Notes: a model not told the origin generated them from the sequence alone. Positions 1 to 13,320 are shown, counted from the stretch's first letter. The stretch: 64,000 bases of DNA from Branchiostoma floridae (GCF_000003815.2 NC_049995.1:3980684-4044683); one strand, 5' to 3'. Made by a program: numbers and translations.

Positions 1-48
1 NNNNNNNNNNNNNNNNNNNNNNNNNNNNNNNNNNNNNNNNNNNNNNNN
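1..48. other. assembly gap (48 N)
   Basis: Run of N at the window edge; nothing can be read here. Confidence 0.99.
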
Positions 49-3000
49 CCCACTTGCCACAGCAAGATCTGCTTGGAGATTAGTTTTTTTTACGAGACAA
101 ACCAAGATGACACCAAACACAAATCCTTTTTCAATCCTGGGAATCAATTTATCACTCAGGAAATGGTTCTTTTGTGGGTACAGAATGATTGTACAAAGTT
201 GTAGGGGCCAACTGGCACCAATATTAAGATGATATAATAGATAAACAAACAAATAAATAATCAAACTTGTAGACGTTCCAGACAGTAAGGCCACACCAAT
301 TTAATTTCTTGGTTCACGGATTTTTTCATAAAAAATATGGAGCGAGAGGGCGAAATAAAAATAAAAATAAAAATTGTAAAATGGCTGGGGTACAGGTAAC
401 GGCTAATCCAAAACATAAAGAGAAAAAGTTTTTAGCTTGAAAAAAGTACAAAAACACTATTTTTGTACAGTAACAGCACCTGTACCCACACTTTAAAGAG
501 CTTATAATATAAAGGCCAGTTTGCTACACCAGAAAGTTGGTGAATGGTTTCATTAATGGTGAAAATTTGCTGAGTGGTAATTTTTATTTTTATTTTTTTT
601 TCCATAAAATAGGAGCGAGCGAATCCGTGAACCAAGAGATTAAATCGGTGTGGCCTAAGCACCATAAAAGAACTAAAACAAGCCATGATGAGTATCAGTC
701 AGGTTATCATGCATGGCTATCTCAAAGACTGGCCCTGGGTAAATAAATACATAACAACCAAATATGTACCATGATTATAGCTATGGCTGAATGAGACTTG
801 AATGTTAACAATTGCCATTCAACACAGTATCTAGGCAAGTATTTAAGCCAATGAAACTACATTTTTCACCAGTTTTATGTCAATAAGTTCAGATTTCTTT
901 TGTTTGACTGATTGGAAATTTTGTCCGGCCCACAAGCAAATTTCTGACCCAGGACAGAAGGACGGGTCCTGGAGACAGCCTTGAGTTTATTAATAGACAG
1001 CCGCCACCACATACTAGTACCTGACAAGCTGGTGTGTTTCTTAAAAGAAAATGTCAACTAAAACAACTCTTAACTCACATATCTCCTATGGGAGAGGATA
1101 CAAATGAGGTTGCTTTTTCTGCCAGTATGTATTGCACAGGTATGAATACAAAGAAATGCTCCAACTCCCCAAGGACTGGTAATTAGGACCTAACCACACC
1201 TCTCCGAGACCGGTTGGACAATGCTATCACCTGTTGAGTCTGTTATTACCTCTCAGAAGCCTTAGGAGATAGTAGGCCATTTACGTCACTGGGTGTGATA
1301 CTGTACATTCATTTATCTTTGCTGTGGTTGTATTTTGCAGAAGGAGGGAAAATAACTTTAAAGGTTTCTGTGGCATCTTTAATTGCACAGTGGAAACAGT
1401 CATATAGTACAGTACATGATACATGTACATCAGAAACACATAATCTTTGTGTCATGAATTCATGGTGGAGATATCACAATGAAAACCATGGAAATAAAGC
1501 CACCGCTAAAATTTCAAGGTTTACAGTACTTTCCAAAACATCTATTGAGATACTGGGCCGTTTGCGTCACTTCATGTCCTGATGAGATAGCTCTTACGTC
1601 AATAACTGTGCCATTTTATCACCTTAAATTATACAGAGGTCTGGATGCAATTTCAACTCGCCGAAGTCTATAAAACTAGCGGGGAAAAAAGGACAGATAC
1701 TGTATAAGCATCTTTCTCAAAGGTTAGCAAGAATGTAACCAAGAAAAATCAACCTATATGATAACATGTTCATCCAGGGGTGAGATTGAGGTGTCATTTG
1801 AGGGTCTGCATGGGGGGTCCTGACAACGTTTTACGCTGAATCGAGAAGTACATCCAACCTATCATGCTCAAATCAAAGAAGACAATTACCCAAAATTTTG
1901 TTGCCTCACAATGAATGAGCCAGCTTTTCCTACAGCTCACAGATAATCATACTGGGCTGCCTCTGCCTTATGGGGATACAGAAAATGGCTCAATTGAGGT
2001 CAGTTATAGCACATATCGCTCAACCTTGTAAGAGGATGACCGATGATAATGATGATGATAACAGCACAGATGCAGCAAGGTGTAATTTGACACCTCATCT
2101 CCATATTTCATAGGGTTTTATATAGGTTAACCGCCTGAGGGTCATCTTAATTACTGTTCCTGCCATTTCTAAGTAATCACCTTGCTGAAATGGTTGATAG
2201 ACAGGGCATAGAAGTTGTATCTTTTGCTATATATTAGGCTTTATTTCTTTTCTGAGAAAAACATTTGTTATTATATATACTTAAAGTCTTTATGTCTGTA
2301 CACATGTTGTAAATAGCGATCATATTGTAAATCACACATCGGAGGATAGAGAGCAATGATTTCACCATTGCCAGTAAGTTTTGGTTTGGATTGGTTTTAA
2401 AATTTTTCCGTCAGACGCAGCAAATTTCCGTCAATTGACGGAAAAACGGACGCTGGCTAGACCCTTGGTTCAGTCCCAGAATAAAGCAACAAGCTACCGA
2501 AAGAGGCTTAAACAGCAGGTGCAAAGATAACACCTGTCGTCCACAGAAAGCTCTCAGAAGATCCTCATTCCTTGGGGATTTACTACATGCAAAGGTCTAG
2601 CTTTGCTCATGGGATTAAGACAGGTATATATAAGATGGAAGGAAATATCACAAAGTTAATTAAATTAGTAAATTTTATCACATAATGAGTAAGTGTCATT
2701 ATCTACATATCACGTTCAGGTCATTAAACTGAGGTGGGATTTTAACTATTTCCATGATTAAGAGATTTAAGAAGGATTACAGGAGGCTGAGATGGCTAAT
2801 TTTTATCACAATAAACCTGCCTCCCCCTATTATGTGGAAATGGAACAGCCCTACCAGTATCAGAAACTTTAACCATTCACAAAATGTACATGACAAATAA
2901 CAAATCACTCTGAACTTCACCCAAAGACACTGCCACAAGGCAGTCATTACTTCCAGTAAGATTTCTTCGTTCTTACAAGGTCTGAAACACTTTGAAGCTT

Positions 3001-3800
3001 GCCGTAACTTCTTAAGACAATTGCTTTGACTTCTCAAAGGAAAATCTGTGCCAGAAGGAAGAAATAACAAGACAGGAAACATTCTTTATCAAAGCTTTAC
3101 CAGAAAGCTCCCCAGTAGTGGAGTATTTGGGATAAGACTCTGCCTTGGAGGAAGGAGACTTTATCATATGTCTTTCAAGACGCTGCAGATGAACATCAAC
3201 AGATTCTAAGTAACTAACGACTTAAAACTTGATAGCAGAAAGTTTTGAATGCATTCTATTCTGATGCCAAGAGGATACAAGGATGGTATATGGGTAAGAT
3301 ACATATTTGTAATAGGGTAGCCAAATATTGCTTTATAAGTGAAATGTTGGAAGGTGAATGTTTTGACATACTATGACTTTAATAATCCAGATAAAGCCCT
3401 TTGTTCTTTTGTGGTGATGGAAAGTTCACAAACGCCTTAAAAAACACTGCTACAGTATATTCAGCAAATATGTCAAACATGGATCAATTCTGAACATGAC
3501 GACAAATCTATACTACTTCATTCCCGATCCTGGAAGAAGCTTGACTCTCCAACAAGTAAAATATTGACAGAAACTGCAATATCCTTGATGCAATCTGCAC
3601 AAGTACAATCCAAGCTGTATACACAGGGAATACAAAATAATCATGGTTTTCAAGGCCAGTATATGCTTAAAAAAAGTCCCAATAATGCATGGCCTAAAAC
3701 TACATGTGTAAAGCAATTGCAAGGAACCGACTTCCCTCACAATGTTGATCTTCAAGTCCAATCATAATCGAGAGCCAATAATCTACATGTAAATACAGGC
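49..3800. other. gene-free, AT-rich stretch with transposon ends
   Basis: No exon with convincing coding character or paired splice sites was found on either strand. Visible items are a terminal fragment at about 963-986 related to the element at 24022, an end of the GAGGGTCTGCATG family at 1799-1845, a short GAT/GATAAT-rich run near 2037-2062, and a truncated reversed copy (2385-2468) of the MITE family found complete at 57242-57580. The remaining sequence is featureless to the eye. Confidence 0.6.
2385..2468 (-). mobile_element. truncated hAT-type MITE (family of 57242-57580)
   Basis: The sequence matches the first 80 or so bases of the element at 57242 in reverse: the ATTGGTTTTAAAATTTTTCC stretch, the gacgcagca box, the self-complementary TCAATTGA core and the GCTGGCTAGACCCTTG end. 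Only the end is present, so this is a decayed fragment with no coding capacity. Confidence 0.6.
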
Positions 3801-4160
3801 CAACAGGGCTATTGTAGGCTGACATTTACTCTTTTCCAAAGTTCATTTCAGAAAGAAATATGTATACTACCTTTTTGCCGATGTTTTTGGTACCAGAAAA
3901 GACAGAGGTGCACAGCCGACTGCTCTGCTTACTAAGGGACATGGACAGAAAGAAATATGTATCGTACCTTTTCTCTAAACTTTAGTCAAAACTGATTGAA
4001 CCAACAGGGCTATCGTAGACTGATGTTTACTCTTTCTTTCCCAAATTTATTTTAGAAAGAAACATGTATCCTACCTTTTCGCTGATGTCTGGAGTAACGT
4101 TACCAGAAAAGACAGAGGTGCACAGCCGACCGCTCTGTTTACTAAGGGACATGGACAGAT
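3801..4160. repeat. two-copy tandem duplication, about 205-bp unit
   Basis: The block starting CCAACAGGGCTAT at 3801 recurs at 4001. The inner box GACAGAGGTGCACAGCCGAC recurs at 3901 and 4111, followed both times by a shared tail ending in GGGACATGGACAGA. Copies differ by scattered substitutions and small indels. No coding reading is shared between them. Confidence 0.8.
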
Positions 4161-5122
4161 GGGGCGAGAGGAAACACCACGGAACCCTGTTAAGTTCTTG
4201 TTTAAGAGCCTGAGAACCCTAATTTTCCACGGAGTTGCAAATGTTCCATTCAAAGGGGACAAGCGGGGGTCGGGCGGGACAAAACGGGACACACAGCGGG
4301 GGGAGTTACGGTCGCTGGCTGTTCATTGGATCGTTACGGAGGCAGCGCGGATGAAAAAAACGTCCGTTTGACCCCGTGTAAGGCGGCCTGCTGTACAGAT
4401 GGCAACTCCTTTCTTTCCGAGCTTCGGTTTCCCTGGCTTGTTATAAAGGGAAGAAAGAGGAAGAAATGGAGAAAATGAAGGATGGGAGTCCGGAACGTGG
4501 AGAGTGTCCGCTGGCTTTATTGACGATGCATAAAAATTGGGATTTGATACCAAGTAGGAAATCTGAGGTCATTCGTGAAATTTGCTGTGACAAAAGTATA
4601 TCAGTTTTCCCCTTGTGTGAGTGGAAGAAAGTGATAAATAAATGAAAGAATAAATGTTTATTAATAAATGATTCTACTTTTCATATAAACTATGGGATAA
4701 AAAATATGAATAGTATAGTAATAAGAAATGTAGTTCTAGGGAATACACAGTGATAATACAGAACTAAAACTAAGAATGTTTAGTAAATGTAAAATACCAA
4801 ATCCTGGTGCAAAGCTAGTTCAAAATCTAACAAAATGTTAAGATTCATAAGTTAAAAGTGTACATCTATTCAATTCAGATACAATATTACCTTAAAGTAT
4901 ATACTACAAAAAACGTGTTGGTTTTAAAGTAAAAAAAAAAGAGAGGAAAAAAAATATGTGACAGCAACTTTCAAAATCCATTAAATGTTTTGAATTTTTA
5001 CTTCTCATTTACATGCACCAAGATTATAACATTATGTATTGATCAGCTTCTTTCAATTGGAAGTATTCATGTTTGTGATGAAAACCAGAGTGACAATGAA
5101 ATAAGTAGATAATACATACAAT

Positions 5123-6911
5123 CAGCGTTCCCGCCAGGCATACGTCTTTACGTCTTTGGACGCATTTTTTTCTGGAAAGACGCACTCGGCTCAGCTGAAT
5201 GCGTCCATAAAAAATATAAATTAAAGAAAGACTGACCTGTACCACCAGTGTACAAAATGTATCTGGAATCTTTTTAAAAATCTGTCTTTATACGAAGGAA
5301 TCCTACCTTTACAATTTATACTTCAAATTCTTCACTTTCCGGTCATCCTTGTAGTCTGGGCTTGGGGCCGAGCGCGGCACGTTTTACAACTAGCGGACCC
5401 ATGTGCGACACACCCAGCCACGCGCCAGTCTGAGCTGTCCGTTGCGCAATGTAATTTTTTGTAGTCCGTGAAATACGTCTGACAGTCAGCATTCTTTAAC
5501 ACTCGAAGAAATCTTATGCAGATTTTATATTCTGATATTAACATGATACTTACTTGTCCTCAGTTTCACGTATTTGTTAAAGATTTGTGGGTAATACTAG
5601 TATTGAACAAGCAAACTGCTCTGCGCGAGTGCTGCACATCTCAACAAAAGTTCTCACACTGTGGGCAGTTGATTGGCAGTCGGTATCTTTGACAACAGGC
5701 CGCTAGCGCCAAGCAGTCTAGATTGGCCACCAGGTCCAAATCCAATCATCTTAATAACCAATCAGCGTTTGATAAATGTAATGTTGCACTCTGTTATTGG
5801 TCACCGGAAAAAAAACAAAAGTTACCGAGTATTAGCGCACGTGACGTTGGTAGCCGCCCGTGTCGTCTGGCAACTAGAGTTTCTTCCCTAGCTGCTAACA
5901 AAAAACGGTGCGCGGTAAATAAGTGAAGAATCCAAAACTATACACTTTATTTCTTATTTACAAAATTTCTTTTATTTCAAAAAGACAAAATTTGCGGCAG
6001 AAAAGGGGCCGCAATATTGTTGTCAAGCGTCGATCGAGTCGGCTGTGCACTCCGTGGCACATGGCGCGGCACGCCCCCCTCCCCAGACGGACCGTCGATC
6101 GCAGCGCCGTCTTTCTGGCTACTGCTTCAAGGTTACACCGGCAATGATCACTGCCAAAGAGGCAGCAGATCGTCCTCCTCGAGTAATGTATAACGTTCTT
6201 GATCTATTTAAAAAGAAATCCAGCCAAAGATTTCACGCCGAAAACGGGGTTACCTGAGGTCGCAGGAACAAACGCACGCTCGTGGAAAATGACGGCAAGG
6301 CCTTGTAAAACCCCACCGATTCAAAAAAATTGACTAAAATCATCGGGCAAAATAGAAAAAAGACACAAAGTGTGATGGCGCCATTATTTTATCGTCTCGG
6401 AAAAATTTTTGATGCGGGAGGGCGCAACATCGATCGCACGAGGTAACGTTAGACATTTTTTTTCAATGACGGAAAAAAATTGGCAGAATTTTTTTCACGG
6501 GCTGACGGACAGGCTAGGCCACTAGAGCCCTGTTTCGAAGCATCAAAAATCCAAAATTTTCATATAGATATGTCTGGACAAATAATACCCGGGCCAGATC
6601 ACGGAAGGCTGATTCCCTGTGCTTACAGTTTTTTTTAATATAACGTATTTTGATGAAGAGGGTGGTCGTCGATAACTGAAAATGGGAGTAAAAGAGGCAA
6701 CCGACATCCAATCTCAAGTGCATGATTATCCTCTCAAATTGCAGGAAATTGTGTTCTAGAGGGTTTGAAAATCCAAATTTTCCCGGGGGAGCATGCCCCC
6801 GGACACCCCTAGAATGCGAGCGCCTGCGGCGCTCGTCTCGCGCCTCCGGCGCTCATTACGCCCCTCCCAAATATTTGGACGCATACTTTCAAAAACCTGG
6901 CGGGAACGCTG
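5123..6911. mobile_element. non-autonomous hAT-type DNA transposon, 1789 bp
   Basis: The element begins CAGCGTTCCCGCCAGG at 5123 and ends with its exact reverse complement at 6911, a perfect 16-bp terminal inverted repeat. It is flanked by identical 8-bp target duplications (CATACAAT at 5115-5122 and 6912-6919). An 8-bp duplication plus a CAG-initial terminus is the signature of the hAT superfamily. The interior is CpG-richer than its surroundings and carries only ORFs under about 75 codons, none resembling a transposase, so it must be mobilised in trans. Near its right end it carries a GC-rich palindromic box (GGGGGAGCATGCCCCC) shared with unrelated repeats in this window. A fragment ending CACTAGAGCCCTG (about 6470-6532) looks like a nested end of the 57242 family. 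Confidence 0.88.
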
Positions 6912-6919
6912 CATACAAT

Positions 6920-8905
6920 CAACATTAATCTAATCCTGTGGTAAATTTGGTATCAAAGAATAATTCGGTCACAAAAATGACTCCATCTACTGAGCACACA
7001 TTCCCTGTAACCCTGCACTAACACCACCTAATAACCCCACTTATAACCCGAGATTCAGAGCTTAAACAACTCTCTCTTCAAACAGCCTCATTCAGACCCT
7101 ACCAGCTGCAAAAAACGCTCCATTCACGGAGGGCGGCCGCTGCATTTCGTGTAATCAGATTATCTACGGGCAAAAATGGCGCACGGCAGGGTGGCTGGAG
7201 TGATGGACATTACTGCTGATGTCCAGTGGCGGGGCAGAAAAATTGTGATGGACCCATGACTGCACTGACCACCACTACTGCGAACTTTCGACACAACTGG
7301 CATATTTTACTTCTCTCAAACCCTTGTGAAATGAGAAAAAGTCCACACTTTTTGGTGAAGATATCATTTAGTGATAGAATACATGTCGTCTTGCCATGGA
7401 AACTGTATTTGATTAAGGCCTTATAAATTTACTAAAAACACTAAAATAAAACATTGCCAAAAAATCTAAGTGCCAATCTGAAATAAGCTTTCAACCATTT
7501 CACATCGAATTTGTATTGGTTGGTTTAGGCAAAGTGGAGAACGTGGAAAAGTTAAAGCAAAAGAGATTTTTTGCATACTTCAAGGAAGAAGAAATTGTTC
7601 AAAAGAAACTACTTTATAAACAGGACACAACATGACTTAACATATTTCACAAAATAAATGTTCACATGGAGCAAGTCTGGCAAGAAAGGCCATAATAACA
7701 GGGTTGGAACAGCCGAGTGAAAGGCGCTAATATTCCTAAATGAGTGGTTTTGAGGTTACTTTGTTGCGGGAAATGTTTTCTCTGCGTGGGGCAGGTGGGT
7801 GTCTCGTACGTACCCTGTAATTTAAAAAATGGACTCAACTTTTTTTCAAGACTTAATAACTGGCCTGGTAGTGAATAGTGGAACTTCAACTTTCATCTCT
7901 TGAAATGGTCTAAGTACTCAAAAAGGAACAAGCTTTCTAAATGCCATTTTTGTTGTAAATGATGCAGCCATACAATGAAGGGAAATGTTGAGAAATGGAC
8001 TTTTAGTTGAAGGAAATGAATGATGGTCTTTTAAACGGTTAGAAACCAGCTGCTGCTATAGTATTAATGACAATGAAATAATGGCCCTGCCCCACCCAGA
8101 AGTAAAACTCCCCAAATACAACACTGTAACTGCTGAACTATAATAAATGTTTTTGTTTTTTTCAGCTTTAAGAAAATGTATCTTTTTGGTGAGCTTCTAT
8201 TTTGCAATCACTTAAAAAAAGCTAAAAAGTTAATAGTTGGAAAACACTTGCAATGAAAAAATTAGAAGACTGCAAGAACATTTTAGCTTATGACTTTTTT
8301 TTCTTCAATCCTATATAATAAAGTTCTGTATTTAAGAAATAAGGTACACGGGATCACTGATACAGCAGCCAAAATTGGATCTACAAAGCCATGGATTAAA
8401 TAATTGGAAAATGATGCAAGAAAGGTGCAATTTAAGTAGGATTTAAAAACAACAAAACAAAAAGAAAGCAACAAAAATTGTTCTTAATATAATACCCATC
8501 AAATTTGTTGTGGAATCTGAATGTTTTGCTCTCTCATTGGTCACAGCCTCCGGAGGATAGGGAGTGCTGTAGTCCGCCTCATTATATCAACACGAGCATG
8601 CACAAAGATGAAATTGGATTAATGGTGTTAACATGGTTCATTCTTCCTGTGCAGTTGGATTTGTAACGGGCGTGCGCTGAGTTAACGGGATTGGGCTAGT
8701 GTCAGCTGCCCAGACTCCCAACTACAGAAAACAACTTTAACAGTACAACCACATCTAAAAAAAAACAATTACTTCTTAAAATGTATTCAACTGTTCTGCT
8801 GTCAAGACTTAAATATAGAAAAAAAAGGAATCTGGTTGGTCAATAGGTATGAGTAATTTATCAAAATACGCCATCCGATTGGTCAATTAGAATGAGTGTA
8901 TTATT
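6920..8905. other. gene-free, AT-rich stretch
   Basis: No repeat structure, RNA gene or exon can be supported. Open frames are at most about 75 codons and lack splice or start context. Confidence 0.5.
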
Positions 8906-8910
8906 AGGGG

Positions 8911-9372
8911 AATCAAAGGTAATGACATTTTTCTACCTTTTCCAACCTGAAAGACAAATGTATGTCTGAGCAGCAAGTCACAGGAACTACCGGTACTTAC
9001 AAACAAACTACCAACAATTTTTCTGCGCAAAGTTCTATCCTTTTTCAGCCATACACCATTAAGGTGTGGAAGTGCTGGATTTGTACTAATCGCCCCCCCA
9101 CCTCTGGTTATCCTTCGTAGCGGAAAAATCGAAGGTAATGACATTTTTCTACCTTTTCCAACCTGAAAGACACATTTCATTCTGAGCAGCAAGTTACAAC
9201 AACGACTACTACTGACAAGCAAAACATCACTGTTTTTTCTGCACAAAGTTATATCCTTTTTCAGCCATACCATTAAAGTGTGGAAGCGCAGGATTTGTTC
9301 TAATCGACGACCACCTTTGGTAATCCTTCGTAGCGGGGAATCGAAGGTAATGACGTTTTTCTACCTTTTCGA
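8911..9372. repeat. tandem duplication, about 214-bp unit, 2.1 copies
   Basis: The starter GAAGGTAATGACATTTTTCT (or close variants) occurs near 8911, 9127 and 9339. Each is followed by a block with the boxes CAACCTGAAAGACA, TTTTTCAGCCATAC and ATCCTTCGTAGCGG. The third copy stops after about 30 bases. The long reverse-strand open frame over this block (8887-9273) simply reflects the repeat and contains the same peptide twice. Confidence 0.85.
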
Positions 9373-10740
9373 TGGAAGCGCCGATCAATTAGGTGTATTA
9401 AGGTGCATTAAGGTCCTGGTTCTATCAACCCCCGGGGGCCATTAGGAGCTTAAATGACAGGTAAGGTTTCAAACCACCTGTGGCTCACAGGGCAAGAACA
9501 ACTCAGTTTGTAGTGGTATCGGTAGATACATGTACAGGACTGCAACACTGGGTGCATATGGACACCTAATTCTTGACAGTTGGTGCACAAATACACTTGG
9601 ATATTTTTAGGTACCACTAAGACTAATTAAGGTACCATTAAGATACATTAAGGTACCATTGTAATATATTGAATATATATATATAAAGGACACACACAGC
9701 ACAGTCTTTACAATTCAGGTCTACAGTAAACAGTAAGCCTTTGTTAGTTGCATGTTTAAAAACTTGAAGTAAGGTAAGACATTTGAGTTCGTGCATTTCA
9801 TATTGTACAACCAACATATTTTCTTTGCACCTAAACATTTCAGGTTAAGATTCTCAAAAACAATTTTCCATCCTTGGGATCGAACTTTACATGTCTACCT
9901 TAGGAAAGGTGACCATTCTTTATAATATTTGAACTCATTCTAAACATTAAAATATTTATGACAGGAATATTTCATCTTCTTAAATCTTTCGTTTAAATTT
10001 CTCACACTGCAAGGGTAAAGAACTCTAAGAAGATAATACACACATAATTGGTTTTGAAAGGCCTTGAAGCTGAAGCTGAAGAAAACTTAAATCTGGCAGG
10101 AGGTACGTAAATGTCATATTACTTAAATGCTTTAATGTGATCTCTTTGGAGAAAGTGGTGGGGGACCTTTCTGTGAATTCGCTAATGCCAAAAGTATCAG
10201 GTAAATATGTTTTTGCTACACCAGGGATAATACTGTTTGGAAACAAACCCACGATGAAATGTTGAGGCCTCAAGGGGTAGAGCAAAAATAGAATGAGCCA
10301 AATGTCACTAAAATCAAAATGCTGATCATGTTAAAAAGAAAACTGTCCCTCCAGAAGGCTACAATCTTTTAACACAAAATACCATAGAAATTTCTGTTCA
10401 ATACCAAACTGTTACTAGTAGCAGAAGTTGAGACATTTATTTATCTATTTATTGATTGATACTTTTCTTTCTTTTCTTTGTTATCATAATTAATTCTAAA
10501 AAGAATAAGCCCAACAATTTTCAAGCGAAAGTAGAAACGAAACTGACAGACTGTGTACAAATTAAGGATCACCTCAAACAGAAAGGTAGGTATTGTTCTG
10601 ACAGAACATTATGCATTGAGGTCAATTAGGTGATAAAGAAACTTTAACACAATTACCACGAATCTCAGTTATTGGATAATACAATTGCCAATGAGAACTG
10701 TTCTACCAGTGTCAGAGATGGAAACATGAGACAGGTACAG
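9373..10740. other. gene-free stretch
   Basis: AT-rich sequence with a short TATATA run near 9675. No feature can be supported. Confidence 0.5.
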
Positions 10741-10743
10741 GTA

Positions 10744-11340
10744 CCACACCTGTTGGAGAAACACCTGTGGATTAGGGGCAAGATCAAAGGATCAAATTAT
10801 TTTCTCTGGTGACTGGAGAAACATCCCAAACATCTGACTGGGTCAAATTTGACTCCCAACCACACCTAACTTACTCCTAATCAGGCCCCAACTGTTTCAA
10901 AACCCATTCAAACTCTCCATTCCACTCCTGAACATATTGAAATATTTACCACACCTGTTGAAAGAACACCTGTGGATTAGGAATAAGATCAAAGGATCAC
11001 TGAAGCATCAGGAATATTTTCTCTGGTGACTACAGAAACATCTAAAACATCTGACTGTCAATCAATGCGGACTTACTCCCAACCATTCCCCAACTGTTTC
11101 ACAACCCATTCAAGACCTTCATTCCACTCCAGAACATTTTGAACTATTTACCACACCTGTTGAAAGAACACCTGTGGATTAGGGAAAAGATCAAAGAATC
11201 ACTGAAGCATCAGGAATATTTTCTTTGAAGACTAGAAAACATCCCAAACATCTTACTGGTCAAATTCGACTCCTAACCATTGCTAACTTACTCCCAACCA
11301 TTCCCCAAATGTTTCACAACCCATTCCAGACCTCCTTTCT
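10744..11340. repeat. tandem repeat, about 203-bp unit, 3 copies
   Basis: The box CCACACCTGTTG followed by AACACCTGTGGATTAG starts units at 10744, 10949 and 11151. Each unit then carries AGATCAAAG, TATTTTCT, AACATC and CTTACTCC(C/T)A boxes, ending near a CATTC(C/A)A(G/C)AC stretch. The second and third copies are closest to each other, and the first lacks an internal block. Confidence 0.85.
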
Positions 11341-11376
11341 AAAACAATTGGCTGGTGCAGGCAACCAATAGTAGCA

Positions 11377-11478
11377 TGAGTACCATTCTTCGTAGTGACT
11401 GCTGGGTCAATACTTTAGCTGGCTAACCGTGCACTAGCGAACGTATAAGCCAAAAGTCACTACAGAGGATGGTACTCA
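11377..11478. mobile_element. about 100-bp hairpin MITE
   Basis: A 23-bp inverted repeat (GAGTACCATTCTTCGTAGTG... at 11378 against ...GAGGATGGTACTC ending at 11477, three mismatches) brackets about 55 bp of spacer. Size and architecture fit a miniature inverted-repeat element or a relic of one. A clear target duplication was not seen, so the superfamily is not assigned. Confidence 0.55.
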
Positions 11479-11734
11479 GACTAGACCAATAGCCAACCTC
11501 ACAGACCAACTGCTAACCACAACAGACCTTGCTACCAACCTTCCTTCAACCAAAGTCTAGCCGGGGACGGTTTGAAGTGGTCAGCAGGTCGTCTTTTGGA
11601 GTGGTCATCGTCAGCTATGTGTGACAGGGACTTTGGGCATGATTGAAAATCTACATCAACTTGTTAACAAGAGTAGGGTTAAGCCCCAACGTGCTTGGCT
11701 ATGAAACGTGAGCATTCGCGGTACCACATTGCAT

Positions 11735-12472
11735 TATCATTATCAGCCATTGAAAAAGCACTACACTTCGCCCTTTTGAAAGCCAACTCGCTTTATCTTT
11801 ATCACTAGTGATAGGATTCATACAAGGTGTGACAGGGTCCTTGAATAATATGCTTGGCTACAATACACCAGTGGTAGAGAAACTGCATTTCACTATCAGC
11901 AATCGAAAAAGCACTACACTTCGCCTCATAGAAAGCCAACTTGCTTTATCTTTCAGTATACCTTTATCACTAGTGATAAGATTCATACAAGGTGTGACAG
12001 GGCCCTTAAAACACTTTAGTGATACCTGAAGATGCACTATCACTCAGTTTCAGCCATTGAAAAAAGCACTACACTTCGCCTCATTGAGAGCCAACTTGCT
12101 TTATCTTCACTTTACCTTTATCACTAGAGATAGGATTTGTACAAGGTGTGACAGGGTCCTTGAATAATATGCTTGGCTACAATACACCAGTGGTAGAGAA
12201 ACTGCATTTCACTATCAGCAATCGAAAAAGCACTACACTTCGCCTCATAGAAAGCCAACTTGCTTTATCTTTCAGTATACCTTTATCACTAGTGATAAGA
12301 TTCATACAAGGTGTGACAGGGCACTTGAAACACTTTAGTGTTACCTGAAGATGCACTATCACTCAGTATCAGCCATTGAAAAAAGCACTACACTTCGCCT
12401 CATTGAGATCCAACTTGCTTTATCTTTCACTATACCTTTATCACTTGTGATAAGATTCATACAAGGTGTGAC
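11735..12472. repeat. higher-order tandem repeat, 319-bp unit from two about 160-bp halves
   Basis: The sequence GGTGTGACAGGGTCC recurs at 11826 and 12145 (period 319) with the following 300 bases almost identical. Inside each unit the boxes GCACTACACTTCGCC and TTTATCACTAG(T/A)GATA recur at roughly half the period, giving five half-units at about 11745, 11894, 12045, 12213 and 12364. Full units are more alike than adjacent halves, so an ancestral dimer was amplified later. The paired ORFs of 66-73 codons are repeat artefacts. Confidence 0.88.
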
Positions 12473-12479
12473 CAGCTCT

Positions 12480-13035
12480 TAAAACCACACCTTCATGTCA
12501 CTAGAAGAAGCTTCTCTCCACAGGTGTAAGCAGATAGAGAGGAAAGATAAGAACAGTGAAACCGCAAATCTTCACATCTCCCTGGTAGGTACAGCACGCC
12601 TGGGGTGGGGGCAACGACCCTTGTCGAAAGTCAAACCTTTCTGAGTCTAACCTAATCCTTCACTAAATCCACACCTGACTGGTCTTTTAGTTTGCTGTGC
12701 AGTGTTTTTTCTACCTTTTCGTTGGTCAGTTGGCACCTGTATGTGTAAAGCCCAGTTGATAGGCTTCCCAAGCATTTAATTTTGTTATCGCCAGAAGGTC
12801 ACACGATTTTGATATCGGCATAGGGCCACAATTTTTTTTGCCTAAAAATCTGCCTTAGCATACAAAGTATTTGTGGTGTTCAACCATAATGTGTTATACA
12901 TCTAAATTAACGTTTTCTGAAGCTCTCCTTCTGATACAGTACCTTACGTTTTTGGTGAGAAAGACTGAGATTTTATCACGTCCTGTTTAGCATTGACTGA
13001 AATGAAAAACCAAGATGACTAAAAATTTAAGTTTT
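12480..13035. other. gene-free stretch
   Basis: AT-rich sequence with no repeat, RNA gene or exon that I can support. Confidence 0.5.
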
Positions 13036-13040
13036 CAAGC

Positions 13041-13320
13041 AACATCTAGCCAGCATCTGACCTTCCGTCCTTTGACACTGGAACGGACAAAAATTTTGCC
13101 CATTCCGTCCTCTGTGATGGACAAAAATCAGCATGTAAAGATATCAATTAAACCGTGTTGGGTCCAAGAGCAAAATTTACCACTCAAAATAGAAGAAATT
13201 GCATTTCAGAGGGTCTAGATTTCCAGGGGAGCATACCCTCGAGTCCTCGACCCTTCTAGGACTGTTGCACCTTCGACAGGATTTCCAATCAAAATCCTGG
13301 GGACGGAAAAAAATTCAGGC
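13041..13320 (+). mobile_element. hAT-type MITE relative (CTAGCCAGCATCTG family)
   Basis: It aligns by eye along its whole length with 28860-29155. Shared boxes in order are CTAGCCAGCATCTG, TCCGTCCT or TCCATCCT, CTGTGATGGACAAAAATC, GAAATTGCATTTCA, GGGTCTAGATTTC, TTGCACCTTCGACAG or TCGCACCTTCGACAG, ATTTCCAATCAAAATCC and GGACGGAAAAAAATTCAGG. The start resembles the terminal repeat of the complete element at 57242. No transposase coding is left. Confidence 0.7.

Noticed and set aside
8887-9273. 128-residue reverse-strand protein with an internal duplication
   Set aside because: The duplication is the DNA tandem repeat at 8911-9372, and there is no recognisable domain.
11735-12472. CRISPR-like or regularly spaced repeat array
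   Set aside because: Units are contiguous, long and diverged, and the sequence is eukaryotic. It is an ordinary tandem repeat.
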